Of a stretch of 55,441 nt of DNA, positions 1 through 8,711 are shown piece by piece (position 1 is the stretch's first letter; each line of letters starts with the position of its first letter). The DNA lies in NCBI GenBank assembly GCA_036490215.1, contig DASXEH010000024.1, forward strand, positions 1-55,441, given 5' to 3'. Position numbers and translations under genes: made by a program. Under the pieces are notes generated by a model. That model was not told the origin of the DNA and did not search any database. It was given only the letters and a program-made list of their open reading frames with translations. Source of the stretch: JASHSH01 sp036490215. GTDB lineage: Bacteria > Pseudomonadota > Alphaproteobacteria > Rhodospirillales > Magnetospirillaceae.

Positions 1-37
1 GTCGTTCGCCCAACATTGCTCACTGGAGGATGTTGTT

Positions 38-517
38 ATGCGTACTTTCGATCTGACTCCCCTGTTCCGTTCCACCGTCGGCTTCGATCGTCTGGCCGCC
101 ATGCTCGATGCAGCCGGCCGTCTCGACGATCAGGCCTTTTCCTATCCGCCCTATAACATCGAGAAGCTCAGCGATGACGACTACCGCATCACCATGGCGG
201 TGGCCGGCTTCGGCGAGAAGGACCTCGACGTCACCGTGAAAGACCGTTCGCTTGTGGTTACCGGTAAAGGCAGCCATGACGCGCAGAGTGGTCAGTTCCT
301 GCACCGCGGTGTCGCCGGCCGTTCCTTCGAACGCCGATTTGAGCTCGCCGACCATATTCAAGTCAAAGGCGCCAACCTCGTGAACGGGCTCCTCCATGTC
401 GATCTCGTGCGCGTGGTGCCCGAGGCGTTGAAGCCGCGGACCATCGCGATCGGCAATGCGGCGCCGGAGAAGGCGCAGGACAAGCCTAAGACGATCGAGA
501 CCCAGGCCGCCGCCTAA
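38..517 (+). CDS. ibpA: Hsp20-family small heat-shock protein (IbpA-like)
   Basis: A 159-residue ATP-independent holdase chaperone of the cytoplasm. It would bind unfolding proteins and pass them to DnaK/ClpB. An alpha-crystallin domain occupies roughly residues 38-130. It begins at YNIEKLSDDDYRITMAVAGF, and the strand-rich GVAGRSFERRFELAD segment is typical of bacterial class A sHsps. A short N-terminal arm (FDLTPLFRSTVGFDRL) and a charged C-terminal tail flank it. The ATG has GGAGGA about eight bases upstream. The classic C-terminal IxI motif appears as RTIAI near residue 136. Only 37 bp lie upstream in the window, so a heat-shock leader (ROSE-type thermometer) cannot be judged. A strong terminator follows. 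Family assignment is firm; the symbol is the common one for this subfamily. Confidence 0.9.
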   Translation: MRTFDLTPLFRSTVGFDRLAAMLDAAGRLDDQAFSYPPYNIEKLSDDDYRITMAVAGFGEKDLDVTVKDRSLVVTGKGSHDAQSGQFLHRGVAGRSFERRFELADHIQVKGANLVNGLLHVDLVRVVPEALKPRTIAIGNAAPEKAQDKPKTIETQAAA

Positions 518-547
518 CCGGCGTCGACCTGCTCATCGAACGGGAGA

Positions 548-573
548 GGGGGCCGGTTTCCGGCCCCCTTTTT
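548..573 (+). terminator. Rho-independent terminator after the sHsp gene
   Basis: A perfect 9-bp stem GGGGGCCGG / CCGGCCCCC with a TTT loop is followed directly by five T residues. It lies 31 bp after the stop codon of the heat-shock gene and separates it from glnD. Confidence 0.9.
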
Positions 574-645
574 CGTGACTAATTTCGGACTAATCAGGCC
601 CGGACGCTCCCTATATACTGCCCGCCCGAAACGGAACCGCCCGGT

Positions 646-3432
646 ATGCGTCAGACCATCAAGCATCAGCGTGAGATCATCGACCGGCAGGCGCTGCAAG
701 AGCGCCTTGACGCGATCGCCAAGGCGACACCTTCGGGTGCGGCGCGGCGCGGCCAGGTGCTTGAGGCGCTGAAGGCCGCTTACCAAGCCGGTTACGCTGA
801 GATGCGCCGCCGTTTCGAGGCTGCCGGGCTGGGCGACGAGACTCTGCTTGAGCATACTTTTCTAATCGATCAGATCGTCCGGCTGATCCACGACTTCGCG
901 CTCGCTTACGAATTCCCGGGCGCCGCTGGCAAGAGGGGCGCGATGGCGGTGGTGGCCGTCGGCGGCTATGGCCGCGGCGAGATGTTCCCTCATTCCGATA
1001 TCGACCTGCTCTTCCTGATGCCGAAGCGTCATGACGCCAAGCTCGAGAAGGCGGTCGAGTTCATGCTCTATCTACTCTGGGATCTCGGGCTGAAGGTCGG
1101 GCATTCGACGCGCTCGGTGGCCGAGTGCATCAAGCAGGGCCGCGCCGACATCACCATCCGCACCGCGCTGCTCGAAGCGCGCTGGCTGTGGGGCGATCAG
1201 GCGTTGTTCCAGGAATTGATGACGCGCTACCGCGCCGACATCGTGCCCGGTACGCAGGAGCAGTTCGTCGAAGCCAAGCTGGCCGAACGCAACGAGCGCC
1301 ATGCCAAGCTGGGCGAGCCGCGCTATGTGCTCGAACCCAATGTGAAGGACGGCAAGGGCGGGCTACGCGATCTGCACACGCTCTATTGGATCGCGAAATA
1401 TCTCTACGGCGTCGGCGATGTGGTCGAGCTGGTGGCGCTCGGCCATCTGTCCAAGGGCGCGGCGCAGCGTTTCGCCAAGGCGCAGCAGTTTCTGTGGACT
1501 GTCCGCTGCCATATGCACTTCATCACCGACCGCATGGATGACCGGCTGACCTTCGAGATGCAGCCCGATATCGCCAAGCGCATGCGCTACACCAACCATG
1601 GTGGTTCGTCGGGCGTCGAGCGCTTCATGAAACACTATTTCCTGATCGCCAAAGATGTCGGCGATCTCACGCGCATCTTCTGCGCGTTGCTGGAGGATCA
1701 GAACAAGCGCCATCCGCGCGGTTTCCGGTCCGCCGGCGCGCCGAAGGAGCTGGAGGGCTTCCTCGTCGAGAATGCTCGGCTGAACGCGCCCGAGGACGAT
1801 ACGTTTGCGAAGAAGCCGGTCGAGATGATCCGCATCTTCCATGTGGCGCACGAGCACAGCATGGATGTGCATCCTCAGGCACTGTCGCAGATGACGCGCA
1901 ACATGAAGCGCATCGATGCGGCCCTGCGCCGCGATCCGGAAGCCAACCGGCTGTTCCTCGAGATGCTGACCTCGAAGATGGACCCGGCGCGCGCGCTCAG
2001 GCATATGAACGAAGCCGGCGTGCTGGGGCGCTTCGTGCCCGATTTCGGCCGTGTCGTGGCGCAGATGCAGTACGACATGTATCACGTCTATACGGTCGAC
2101 GAGCATACGATCCAGGCGATGGGCATCCTGCATCGCCTCGAACGCGGCGAGCTGCAGGACGAGGCGCCCGCCGCCAGCGAGGTAATGTGCACCATCGCCA
2201 ACGAAAATTCGCGCCGCGCGCTCTATCTCGCGCTGTTCCTGCACGACATCGCCAAGGGCCGTAACGGCGATCATTCCGATTTGGGCGCCGAGATCGCGCT
2301 GAAGATGGGGCCGCGTCTGGGCCTCACCGAAGAAGAGACCGAGACGGCCAGCTGGCTGGTGAAGCAGCACCTGCTCATGACGCGCACCGCCTATAAGCGC
2401 GACATCGACGACCCCAAGACGATCGCCGATTTCATCTCGGTGGTGCAAAGCCCCGAGCGGTTGAAGCTGCTGCTGGTTCTGACCGTGGCCGATGTGCGCG
2501 CGGTGGGACCCAACGTGTGGAACGCGTGGAAGGCGGGCCTGCTGCGCTCGCTTTACTACAACGCGTTCGACATGATGTCGGGCGGCATCCGGCTCGAACG
2601 CTTCGAACGTCGTGCTGCGCAGGCCCAGGATGCGCTGCGCATAGCGATGAAGCCGGTCTTCAGCGAAGATGAGATCGAGGCGCATTTGGCGCGCGGCTAT
2701 CCGTCCTACTGGATTTCGTTCGATACCGCGACGCATCTGCGCCACGCGCTGCTGATGCGCGAAGCCGATAAGGCCCAGCAGCCGCTGACGATCGACTCGC
2801 GCGTTCACGAATCGCAAGGCGTTACCGAGATCACCGTCTATACCGGCGATCACGCTGGTTTGTTCTCGCGGATCGCGGGCGCGATGGCTTTGTCCGGCGC
2901 GTCGATCGTCGATGCCAAGATCATCACCATGACCAACGGCATGGCGCTGGACACGTTCCTGATCCAAGACGCCGATGGCGGCGCGTTCTCCAGTTCGACG
3001 CGCCTCGCCAAACTGTCGATCAATATCGAACAGGCGCTGGGCGATCGCATCCGTCTCAACCGCGACGTGATCGCGCGCCGTGCCGCCACGCATTCGCGCA
3101 ACGACCTGTTCCGCGTGCCGCCGCGCGTCATCGTCGACAATACGGCCAGCGAGGCCTACACGGTGATCGAGATCAACGGCGGCGACCGCATCGGCCTGCT
3201 ATATGATGTGACCTCGACGCTGACGCGCCTCAATCTGCAAATCGCCTCGGCGCATATCTCGACCTATGGCGAACGCGTGGTCGACGTGTTCTATGTCAAA
3301 GACCTGTTCGGCCTGCGCGTCGATCACGAGCGCAAGATCAAGGATATCCGCACCGCGTTGCTCGACGCGCTGCGCGATCCGGCCGAAGCCGAGGCACCTG
3401 CCGCAAAGGCGGCCATGGTGGCGGCGCAGTAA
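646..3432 (+). CDS. glnD: Bifunctional [protein-PII] uridylyltransferase / uridylyl-removing enzyme
   Basis: The 928-residue nitrogen sensor uridylylates PII proteins (GlnB/GlnK) under nitrogen limitation and removes the group when glutamine is high. Domains in order are: nucleotidyltransferase near residues 100-125 with GGYGRGEMFPHSDIDLLF (the G-G...S-D-x-D signature); the GlnD helical linker; an HD phosphohydrolase domain near 525-545 (LALFLHDIAKGRNGDHS); and two C-terminal ACT domains starting near 724 and 837 that bind glutamine. Length and order are normal for alphaproteobacterial GlnD. A TATACT hexamer at 614-619 may be its -10 box, but no good -35 is visible. It lies upstream of murJ and trpS, a common alphaproteobacterial order, although a palindromic element separates it from murJ. 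Confidence 0.97.
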   Translation: MRQTIKHQREIIDRQALQERLDAIAKATPSGAARRGQVLEALKAAYQAGYAEMRRRFEAAGLGDETLLEHTFLIDQIVRLIHDFALAYEFPGAAGKRGAMAVVAVGGYGRGEMFPHSDIDLLFLMPKRHDAKLEKAVEFMLYLLWDLGLKVGHSTRSVAECIKQGRADITIRTALLEARWLWGDQALFQELMTRYRADIVPGTQEQFVEAKLAERNERHAKLGEPRYVLEPNVKDGKGGLRDLHTLYWIAKYLYGVGDVVELVALGHLSKGAAQRFAKAQQFLWTVRCHMHFITDRMDDRLTFEMQPDIAKRMRYTNHGGSSGVERFMKHYFLIAKDVGDLTRIFCALLEDQNKRHPRGFRSAGAPKELEGFLVENARLNAPEDDTFAKKPVEMIRIFHVAHEHSMDVHPQALSQMTRNMKRIDAALRRDPEANRLFLEMLTSKMDPARALRHMNEAGVLGRFVPDFGRVVAQMQYDMYHVYTVDEHTIQAMGILHRLERGELQDEAPAASEVMCTIANENSRRALYLALFLHDIAKGRNGDHSDLGAEIALKMGPRLGLTEEETETASWLVKQHLLMTRTAYKRDIDDPKTIADFISVVQSPERLKLLLVLTVADVRAVGPNVWNAWKAGLLRSLYYNAFDMMSGGIRLERFERRAAQAQDALRIAMKPVFSEDEIEAHLARGYPSYWISFDTATHLRHALLMREADKAQQPLTIDSRVHESQGVTEITVYTGDHAGLFSRIAGAMALSGASIVDAKIITMTNGMALDTFLIQDADGGAFSSSTRLAKLSINIEQALGDRIRLNRDVIARRAATHSRNDLFRVPPRVIVDNTASEAYTVIEINGGDRIGLLYDVTSTLTRLNLQIASAHISTYGERVVDVFYVKDLFGLRVDHERKIKDIRTALLDALRDPAEAEAPAAKAAMVAAQ

Positions 3433-3464
3433 GAGGATGAGGTTTCTGCCTACATTCTTTTTTG

Positions 3465-3545
3465 CGTCATGCCCGGACTTGATCCGGGCATCCACGCCGA
3501 GCCGCGCAAAAGTCGTGGATGGCCGGGTCAAGCCCGGCCATGACG
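3465..3545. repeat. Palindromic element, family A copy 1
   Basis: The element is bounded by CGTCATGCCCGG and CCGGCCATGACG. Inside are two hairpins, each of the form CCGG-x-CTTG/CAAG-x-CCGG, joined by a CCACG...CGTGG stem. The same architecture recurs at 14509, 19334, 40806 and 50707. It fills the glnD-murJ gap and could act as a transcription attenuator or simply be a dispersed repeat. Confidence 0.85.
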
Positions 3546-3573
3546 ATAAAGAAGACAAGGCGAAGCGAACCCC

Positions 3574-5181
3574 ATGACCCTGGGTCGTGCGATTGCCACC
3601 ATCGGCGGCTGGACGGTGCTGTCCCGGCTCACCGGTTTGGTGCGCGAAATGCTGGTGGCGCGCTATCTCGGCGCCGGTGTGGTGGCCGACGCCTATTTCG
3701 TCGCGTTCCGTTTCCCCAATCTCTTTCGCTCGCTGTTCGCCGAGGGCGCATTCAATCCGGCCTTCGTGCCGCTGTTCGCCGGCAAGCTGGAAGAGGGTGG
3801 GCGCGAAGCGGCGCGTGATTTCGCCGAGCGTTGTCTGTCGGTGCTGACGGTCACGCTGATCGCGTTCGTGGCGATCATGGAAATCATCATGCCCTGGGCG
3901 ATGGATGTGCTGGCGCCCGGCTTCGGCAGCACGGAAGACAAGCTGGCTCTGGCGACGACGCTGTCGCGCATCTGCTTTCCCTATCTCCTGTTCATCTCGA
4001 TGGTGTCGCTGCAAAGCGGTGTGTTGAACGCGATGGGCCATTTTGCCGCCGCGGCCGGCACGCCGGTGTTGCTCAATGTCGTCTCGGTCGCCGTGCTGAT
4101 CATTCTCGCGCCCTATACGCCGACGCCGGGCCACGCGATGGCGTGGGGTGTGTTCGCCTCGGGCATCGCACAATTCGCCTGGCTGATCGTCTCGGTGCAT
4201 CGCATCGGCATGCCGCTGCGGCCGCGGATGCCGAAGCTGTCGCCCGAAGTGAAGCAGATGCTGAAACGCGTCGTGCCGGGCGCGATCGGCGCGGGCGTCT
4301 ATCAGATCAACCTCGCGGTCAATACGATGATCGCCTCGACGATCGCCACCGGCGCGATCAGCTATCTCAACTACGCCGAACGCATCAACCAATTGCCGCT
4401 GGGCGTGGTCGGCGTCGCAGCGGGAACGGCGCTGTTGCCGATGCTGTCGCGCCAGATTCGCGCCGGCGAACTCGAAGCGGCCGGCGAATCGCAGAACCGG
4501 GCGATGGAACTGGTACTGCTGCTCACTCTGCCGGCCACGGCGGCATTGATCATCCTGGCCCAGCCGATCGTGGCGCTGCTGTTCCAGCGCGGGCATTTCA
4601 CTGCCGAAGACACGCAAGCCGTGGCCGGTACCCTGGCCGTTCTTGTCGGCGGTCTGCCAGCCTATGTGCTGGTGAAGGTGCTGACACCTGCCTTCTTCGC
4701 GCGCCACGACACGCGGACGCCGGTGCGCATCGCCATCGGCACCATGGCCGTGAATGTGGTGGTGAACCTGATTCTGGTCCGCATGTTGCCGCGCTTCGGC
4801 ATCGCGCCCTATCTGGGTATGGCCTTCGCCACGGCCTTCTCGGCTTGGCTCAACGTGATCGTTCTGGTGTTCATCGTCGAGCGTCGCAACTGGTTCAAGA
4901 TCGACAAGCGCAACGAACAGCGCCTGCCGCGGATCATCGCCGCCTGCATCGTCATGGACGCGATCCTGTGGGAGGCGCAGAAGCTTCTGACTGTCTGGCT
5001 CGGCCAGCCCGGTATTCGCTATGCCGCGCTAGCGGTTCTGATCGTGCTCGGCATCGCGGCCTTTGGCGTGGCGGCCCATGTCTTCGGCGCGTTGCGCTTG
5101 AGCGAGGTGAAAAGCTGGCTGCGGCGCAAGCCCGGTGGTGGCTCAGGCGGGGACGGCGGTTTCGATCTTTCCGCGTCTTGA
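3574..5181 (+). CDS. murJ: Lipid II flippase MurJ (MviN)
   Basis: A 535-residue polytopic inner-membrane protein of the MOP superfamily that moves lipid II across the membrane for peptidoglycan synthesis. The N-terminus shows the family signature: GWTVLSRLTGLVREMLVARY, then VADAYFVAFRFPNLFRSLFAEGAFNPAFVPLF. Hydrophobic segments continue through the protein, consistent with about 14 helices, and a short Arg/Gly-rich tail follows. The ATG at 3574 begins the conserved MTLGRAIATIGGWT. Length is normal. It lies between glnD and trpS, a conserved alphaproteobacterial neighbourhood. Confidence 0.96.
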   Translation: MTLGRAIATIGGWTVLSRLTGLVREMLVARYLGAGVVADAYFVAFRFPNLFRSLFAEGAFNPAFVPLFAGKLEEGGREAARDFAERCLSVLTVTLIAFVAIMEIIMPWAMDVLAPGFGSTEDKLALATTLSRICFPYLLFISMVSLQSGVLNAMGHFAAAAGTPVLLNVVSVAVLIILAPYTPTPGHAMAWGVFASGIAQFAWLIVSVHRIGMPLRPRMPKLSPEVKQMLKRVVPGAIGAGVYQINLAVNTMIASTIATGAISYLNYAERINQLPLGVVGVAAGTALLPMLSRQIRAGELEAAGESQNRAMELVLLLTLPATAALIILAQPIVALLFQRGHFTAEDTQAVAGTLAVLVGGLPAYVLVKVLTPAFFARHDTRTPVRIAIGTMAVNVVVNLILVRMLPRFGIAPYLGMAFATAFSAWLNVIVLVFIVERRNWFKIDKRNEQRLPRIIAACIVMDAILWEAQKLLTVWLGQPGIRYAALAVLIVLGIAAFGVAAHVFGALRLSEVKSWLRRKPGGGSGGDGGFDLSAS

Positions 5182-5249
5182 CCCCCCAGTCTTGACCGTA
5201 GCCCGCCCTCGGGTAATGTGCGCCCCGCAACCACAGGACGAATAACGCG

Positions 5250-6248
5250 ATGAGTCGCATCTTTTCCGGCATTCAACCCACCGGCAATCTGCATCTGGGC
5301 AATTATCTCGGCGCGGTCCGCAACTGGGTCGGGCTGCAGACGCAATACGAATGCATCTATTGCGTGGTCGACATGCATGCGATCACCGTGTTCCAGGACC
5401 CGGCCGAGCTGCGCAAGCACACCCGCGAAGTGGCCGCCGCCCTGATCGCCGCCGGTCTCGATCCCGCGCGTAACATCCTGATGGTCCAGAGCCACAATCC
5501 CGATCACGCCGATCTGGGCTGGATCTTCAATTGCGTCGCGCGTATCGGCTGGCTCAATCGCATGACGCAGTTTAAAGAGAAGGCCGGCAAGAACCGCGAG
5601 AACGCCTCGGTCGGTCTCTATGCCTATCCCAATCTGATGGCCGCCGACATCCTGGTCTACAAGGCGACTCATGTTCCCGTGGGCGAAGACCAGAAGCAGC
5701 ATCTCGAGCTCTCGCGCGACATCGCGCAGAAGTTCAACGCCGATTATGGCCGCGAAGTTTTCCCGCAGCCCGAGCCGTTGATCCTGGGCACGGCCACGCG
5801 CGTGATGAGCCTGCGCGACGGCACCAAGAAGATGAGCAAGTCCGACGAGTCGGATTACTCACGCATCAACATGACCGACGATGCCGACACAATCGCGCTC
5901 AAGCTCCGCAAGGCGAAGACCGATCCGCTGCCCTTGCCCGACACCGTCGCGGCAATGGAAGAGCGGCCCGAGGCGGCCAATCTGTTCGGCATCTGGGCCG
6001 CGCTATCCGATACGAGTGTCGAGGCAACGGTGCAGCGCTTCGCCGGCAAGCAGTTCTCCGAGTTCAAGAAGGACCTGACCGATCTCGCGGTCGCTTCGCT
6101 CGGGCCGATCAACGCCGAGATGAAGCGCTTGCTCGCCGAGCCGGACTCGATCGATGCGATCCTGCGCAAGGGCGGCGAGCGTGCGCGTGCGCTGTCGGCG
6201 CCGATCATGGCCGAGATCCGCGACGTGATCGGCTTCTTGAAGGGCTGA
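5250..6248 (+). CDS. trpS: Tryptophan--tRNA ligase
   Basis: A 332-residue class I aminoacyl-tRNA synthetase that charges tRNA-Trp. The HIGH-equivalent motif is in GIQPTGNLHLGNYLGAVRNW near residues 7-26, and the KMSKS loop (KKMSKSDESD) is near residues 192-201. The central GEDQKQHLELSRDIA segment is typical of the family. The ATG at 5250 gives MSRIFSGIQPTG, the standard N-terminus. It lies 68 bp after murJ. A weak TTGACC-16 bp-TAATGT pair at 5192-5219 could provide its own promoter, but the -10 match is poor. Confidence 0.97.
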   Translation: MSRIFSGIQPTGNLHLGNYLGAVRNWVGLQTQYECIYCVVDMHAITVFQDPAELRKHTREVAAALIAAGLDPARNILMVQSHNPDHADLGWIFNCVARIGWLNRMTQFKEKAGKNRENASVGLYAYPNLMAADILVYKATHVPVGEDQKQHLELSRDIAQKFNADYGREVFPQPEPLILGTATRVMSLRDGTKKMSKSDESDYSRINMTDDADTIALKLRKAKTDPLPLPDTVAAMEERPEAANLFGIWAALSDTSVEATVQRFAGKQFSEFKKDLTDLAVASLGPINAEMKRLLAEPDSIDAILRKGGERARALSAPIMAEIRDVIGFLKG

Positions 6249-6251
6249 TGC

Positions 6252-6692
6252 CTAACGGCGCTCTGTGAAGAAGCGCTTCAAGAGGTCGCTTGCGCGCGTC
6301 TCATCGATCCCCCCGGTCACCTCGGGGCGATGATGGCAGGTCGGTTGCTCGAAGATGCGCGGTCCATGATCGACGCCGCCGCCCTTCGGATCATAAGCAC
6401 CGAATGAGAGCCGCCGGATGCGCGCGAGCGAAATCGCCGCCGCGCACATCGGGCAGGGCTCCAGCGTGACATAGAGATCGCAGTCCTCAAGCCGTTCGCT
6501 GCCGATCAGCGCGGCCGCTTCGCGCAGGGCCAGCATTTCGGCATGCGCCGTCGGGTCGTGCAGCTCGATAACACGATTGCCGGCGCGGGCGACGATCTCT
6601 GTGCCGCGCGCAATCACCGCGCCAACGGGCACCTCGCCGCGGGCCGCTGCGGCTTCGGCCTCGACGAACGCGTCGTCGTGGAAGCGAGTCAC
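6252..6692 (-). CDS. tadA: tRNA-adenosine deaminase / nucleoside deaminase
   Basis: A 146-residue zinc-dependent deaminase. In bacteria this family converts A34 of tRNA-Arg(ACG) to inosine. The zinc site is visible as H50-A-E52 and P79-C80-x-x-C83, with Glu52 the proton shuttle. The N-terminal FVEAEAAAARGEVPVGAVIA is characteristic of TadA. The start is a GTG (CAC on the plus strand at 6690-6692) preceded by a purine-rich stretch. It ends 3 bp from the trpS stop, so the two genes are tightly convergent. A free-base deaminase role cannot be excluded from sequence alone. Confidence 0.88.
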   Translation of the reverse strand: MTRFHDDAFVEAEAAAARGEVPVGAVIARGTEIVARAGNRVIELHDPTAHAEMLALREAAALIGSERLEDCDLYVTLEPCPMCAAAISLARIRRLSFGAYDPKGGGVDHGPRIFEQPTCHHRPEVTGGIDETRASDLLKRFFTERR

Positions 6693-6719
6693 CGCCTGCT
6701 TACCGAGGCCGCCGCGCGA

Positions 6720-7109
6720 TTACGGGCCAAGGATCACTTGGACCTTGCGCGCGTCTTCTTTCTCGGCGGCGCGCAGAACGCGGCTGATCGTGCCTTCGGG
6801 CACGCCGCTCTTGGTCAGCTGCTCCATGGTCCAATTGGCGCGGCGAAAGGCCAGCATCTTACCGTTGGCCGGGCCCTTGCCGTCGTAAAAGGCCATGATG
6901 CAGACGGCGCCGCGCGCCTTGGCGTAGTCGACCAATTTTTCGAGCTGCGCGCGATCCGAGTCGGGGTCGCCGCTGAGCGTATAGGTGGCCTCGGGATGAT
7001 TGGGGCAGTCATGATCCTCGGCCATCGCACTGGTCGCGAAAACCAGACCGGCCACAACGCACGCCCCTGCAAAGCATAACAATCCGAACGGACGAGATTT
7101 GGTAACCAT
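6720..7109 (-). CDS. Small secreted protein of unknown function
   Basis: A 129-residue protein that I do not recognise. The chosen ATG at 7109 has AGAGGAAA just upstream and opens a clear signal peptide (MVTKSRPFGLLCFAGACVVAGLVFATSAMA, cleavage expected after AMA). The open frame continues 69 bp further upstream, but those residues lack signal-peptide character. The mature part has two cysteines (DHDCPNHPE and GAVCIMAFYDG), so one periplasmic disulfide is possible. It is otherwise soluble and helical. It lies upstream of tadA on the same strand with a 27 bp gap, so co-transcription is possible. Function is unknown. Confidence 0.7.
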   Translation of the reverse strand: MVTKSRPFGLLCFAGACVVAGLVFATSAMAEDHDCPNHPEATYTLSGDPDSDRAQLEKLVDYAKARGAVCIMAFYDGKGPANGKMLAFRRANWTMEQLTKSGVPEGTISRVLRAAEKEDARKVQVILGP

Positions 7110-7288
7110 GGGTTTCCTCTCCGTCCGCCTTCCCCGGATTCTTGAAGAGAATCTGAGGCTTCCGGGCGAGTCCGTCAAGTCAGTGCATCGATTGGGGCGT
7201 TATGCACAAAGACTTGCATCGGCCGAGGAAGGGGGATAAGGTGGCGTGTGCTTCGGTAACATCACTGCCGAAGTGTGCTTACTGCTTA

Positions 7289-7310
7289 CGAAGGCCAGAA
7301 AGGGCCTTCG
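7289..7310 (+). promoter_or_regulatory. Stem-loop in the flagellin 5' leader
   Basis: A perfect 8-bp stem CGAAGGCC / CGGAAGCC-complement (7289-7296 pairing with GGCCTTCG at 7303-7310) carries an AGAAAG loop. It lies 27 bp before the flagellin ATG and is not followed by a T-tract, so it does not look like a terminator. A leader hairpin would fit post-transcriptional control of flagellin mRNA, as FlbT exerts on the flagellin leader in Caulobacter. That role is an inference. Confidence 0.5.
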
Positions 7311-7337
7311 GACAGACCTCTAGAATGGAGCGACTCC

Positions 7338-8522
7338 ATGAGCAGCGATATTAACCTTTCTGCCGCGATTCGAAGCAGCCTGATCACGCTGCAAGGCGCG
7401 CAGACCCTCATCAACCGTACTCAGAACGACCTTTCGACTGGCCTGAAGGTCAACAACGCGATCGATAATCCGGTCTCGTACTTCCAGGCGCAGGCGCTGA
7501 CCGATCGTGCGTCCGACTTCTCGAATAAGAAGGACGGCATCGACCAGGGCATCAGCTCGCTGTCGACCGCGCTGGAAGGCATCACGGGCATTCAGAACAT
7601 CGTCGGCCAGCTGCAAGGCTTGGTGCTGAGCGCCGAATCGGCCTCGTCCACCCAGATCCCGGGCTTGGTCTCGCAGTACAATAACCTGCGTACCCAGGTT
7701 AACACGCTGGCCAAGGATACGTCGTATCAGGGCCTCAACCTGATCGCCGGTACCGGCCAGGTGCTGAGCGTTTCGTTCAGCACGCTCACCTCGAGCAACC
7801 TGACGGTCAACTCGGTCGACGTCACCAGCGATGCGCGTGGTCTCGGTCTCGCCGAGGTTACCTCGGCGAGCGTTATTGCTGCCGACTCGACGACCAAGGG
7901 CTTCCAGATTTCGTTCAATTCGAACACTGGTGGCAAGATCACGACGGGCACGGCCGGCGCGATCAACAACACCTTCTATTTCTCGGGTACGGCCGCTACG
8001 TTTTCTGCCGGCTCGATCGCCGAGTTCAAGTATGGTTCGGTCACGCTGACGCTGACGATCGGTTCGGCTGGTTCGACCACGTCCACCTTCACCGACACAC
8101 AGACCTTCACCGATGGTGAAGTGCTGTCGCTGAAGATTGCCTCGGTCGCGACGGCGAATACCGTCACGAACGCGACTGCCGCTTCGTCGATCAAGCTTAC
8201 GGCGGTCACGGGTCAGTTCGTGCTGAGCTCGTCTCTGCCGGCAACCACCAACCTCCTGCTCACCGAGCTGCAGGCCAACCTGTTGGACCTCCGCTCGCAA
8301 TCGCAGGCGGTGGGTTCGAACGTCGCGTTGCTCAATACGCGCCTCGATTTCACCAACAACTACGTCAACCTGCTCACCGAAGGCGGTGGCAAGCTGACGC
8401 TCGCGGACCTCAACGAGGAAGGCGCCAATCTTCTCTCGCTGCAGACCCGCCAGCAGTTGGGTATTCAGGCTCTGTCCTTCGCAGGTCAGAACGAAAAGGC
8501 GGTTCTGTCGCTGTTCCGCTAA
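7338..8522 (+). CDS. Flagellin
   Basis: A 394-residue flagellar filament subunit. The conserved N-terminal D0/D1 helix region spans roughly residues 1-130 (SSDINLSAAIRSSLITLQGA..., then NRTQNDLSTGLKVNNAIDNP). The C-terminal D0/D1 region is the last 90 or so (TRLDFTNNYVNLLTEGG..., ending QNEKAVLSLFR). The central part is rich in Ser, Thr, Gly and Ala with almost no charged residues, a plausible O-glycosylation surface. The ATG at 7338 was chosen over upstream in-frame starts because GGAG precedes it and it begins the canonical MSSDINLS. A strong terminator follows. The next three genes look like glycosyltransferases that could modify this protein. Confidence 0.95.
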   Translation: MSSDINLSAAIRSSLITLQGAQTLINRTQNDLSTGLKVNNAIDNPVSYFQAQALTDRASDFSNKKDGIDQGISSLSTALEGITGIQNIVGQLQGLVLSAESASSTQIPGLVSQYNNLRTQVNTLAKDTSYQGLNLIAGTGQVLSVSFSTLTSSNLTVNSVDVTSDARGLGLAEVTSASVIAADSTTKGFQISFNSNTGGKITTGTAGAINNTFYFSGTAATFSAGSIAEFKYGSVTLTLTIGSAGSTTSTFTDTQTFTDGEVLSLKIASVATANTVTNATAASSIKLTAVTGQFVLSSSLPATTNLLLTELQANLLDLRSQSQAVGSNVALLNTRLDFTNNYVNLLTEGGGKLTLADLNEEGANLLSLQTRQQLGIQALSFAGQNEKAVLSLFR

Positions 8523-8549
8523 TAGCCGGCAACAGACAGACGTTTTTCG

Positions 8550-8580
8550 GGGCGGGGAAGGCAACTTCCCCGCCCTTTCT
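8550..8580 (+). terminator. Rho-independent terminator after flagellin
   Basis: A perfect 11-bp stem GGGCGGGGAAG / CTTCCCCGCCC with a GCAA tetraloop is followed by TTTCTATTT. It lies 28 bp past the flagellin stop and suggests that flagellin is transcribed separately from the glycosyltransferases. Confidence 0.9.
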
Positions 8581-8611
8581 ATTTGTCCGCCAACCGCTTA
8601 ACCGTGCCCTT

Positions 8612-8627
8612 CTAACCCTCTCTTAAC
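8612..8627 (+). promoter_or_regulatory. Candidate CtrA-type box upstream of the Maf gene
   Basis: CTAA-CCCTCTC-TTAAC differs at one position from the alphaproteobacterial CtrA consensus TTAA-N7-TTAAC. It lies about 85 bp before the proposed start of the Maf-family gene, just after the flagellin terminator. CtrA controls flagellar genes in several alphaproteobacteria. This is a short motif, so a chance match is possible. Confidence 0.3.
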
Positions 8628-8711
8628 TATTGCCCTGTTATGCCTAAGCTAGGCGCGGCCCAGCTTGGCAGGGGCCTATTTCGTGCTGCGCCGATGTTCG
8701 CGGAGGTTCCG

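Noticed and set aside
3199..4707. A 502-residue minus-strand open frame across the glnD-murJ junction
   Set aside because: It covers two real genes and a palindromic element and encodes a His/Arg/Gln-rich sequence with no family features.
7202..7218. A sigma-54-like ATGCAC...TTGCA upstream of flagellin
   Set aside because: The GG/GC elements are 11 bp apart and not 10, and the -24 GG is TG. It is not a credible sigma-54 promoter.
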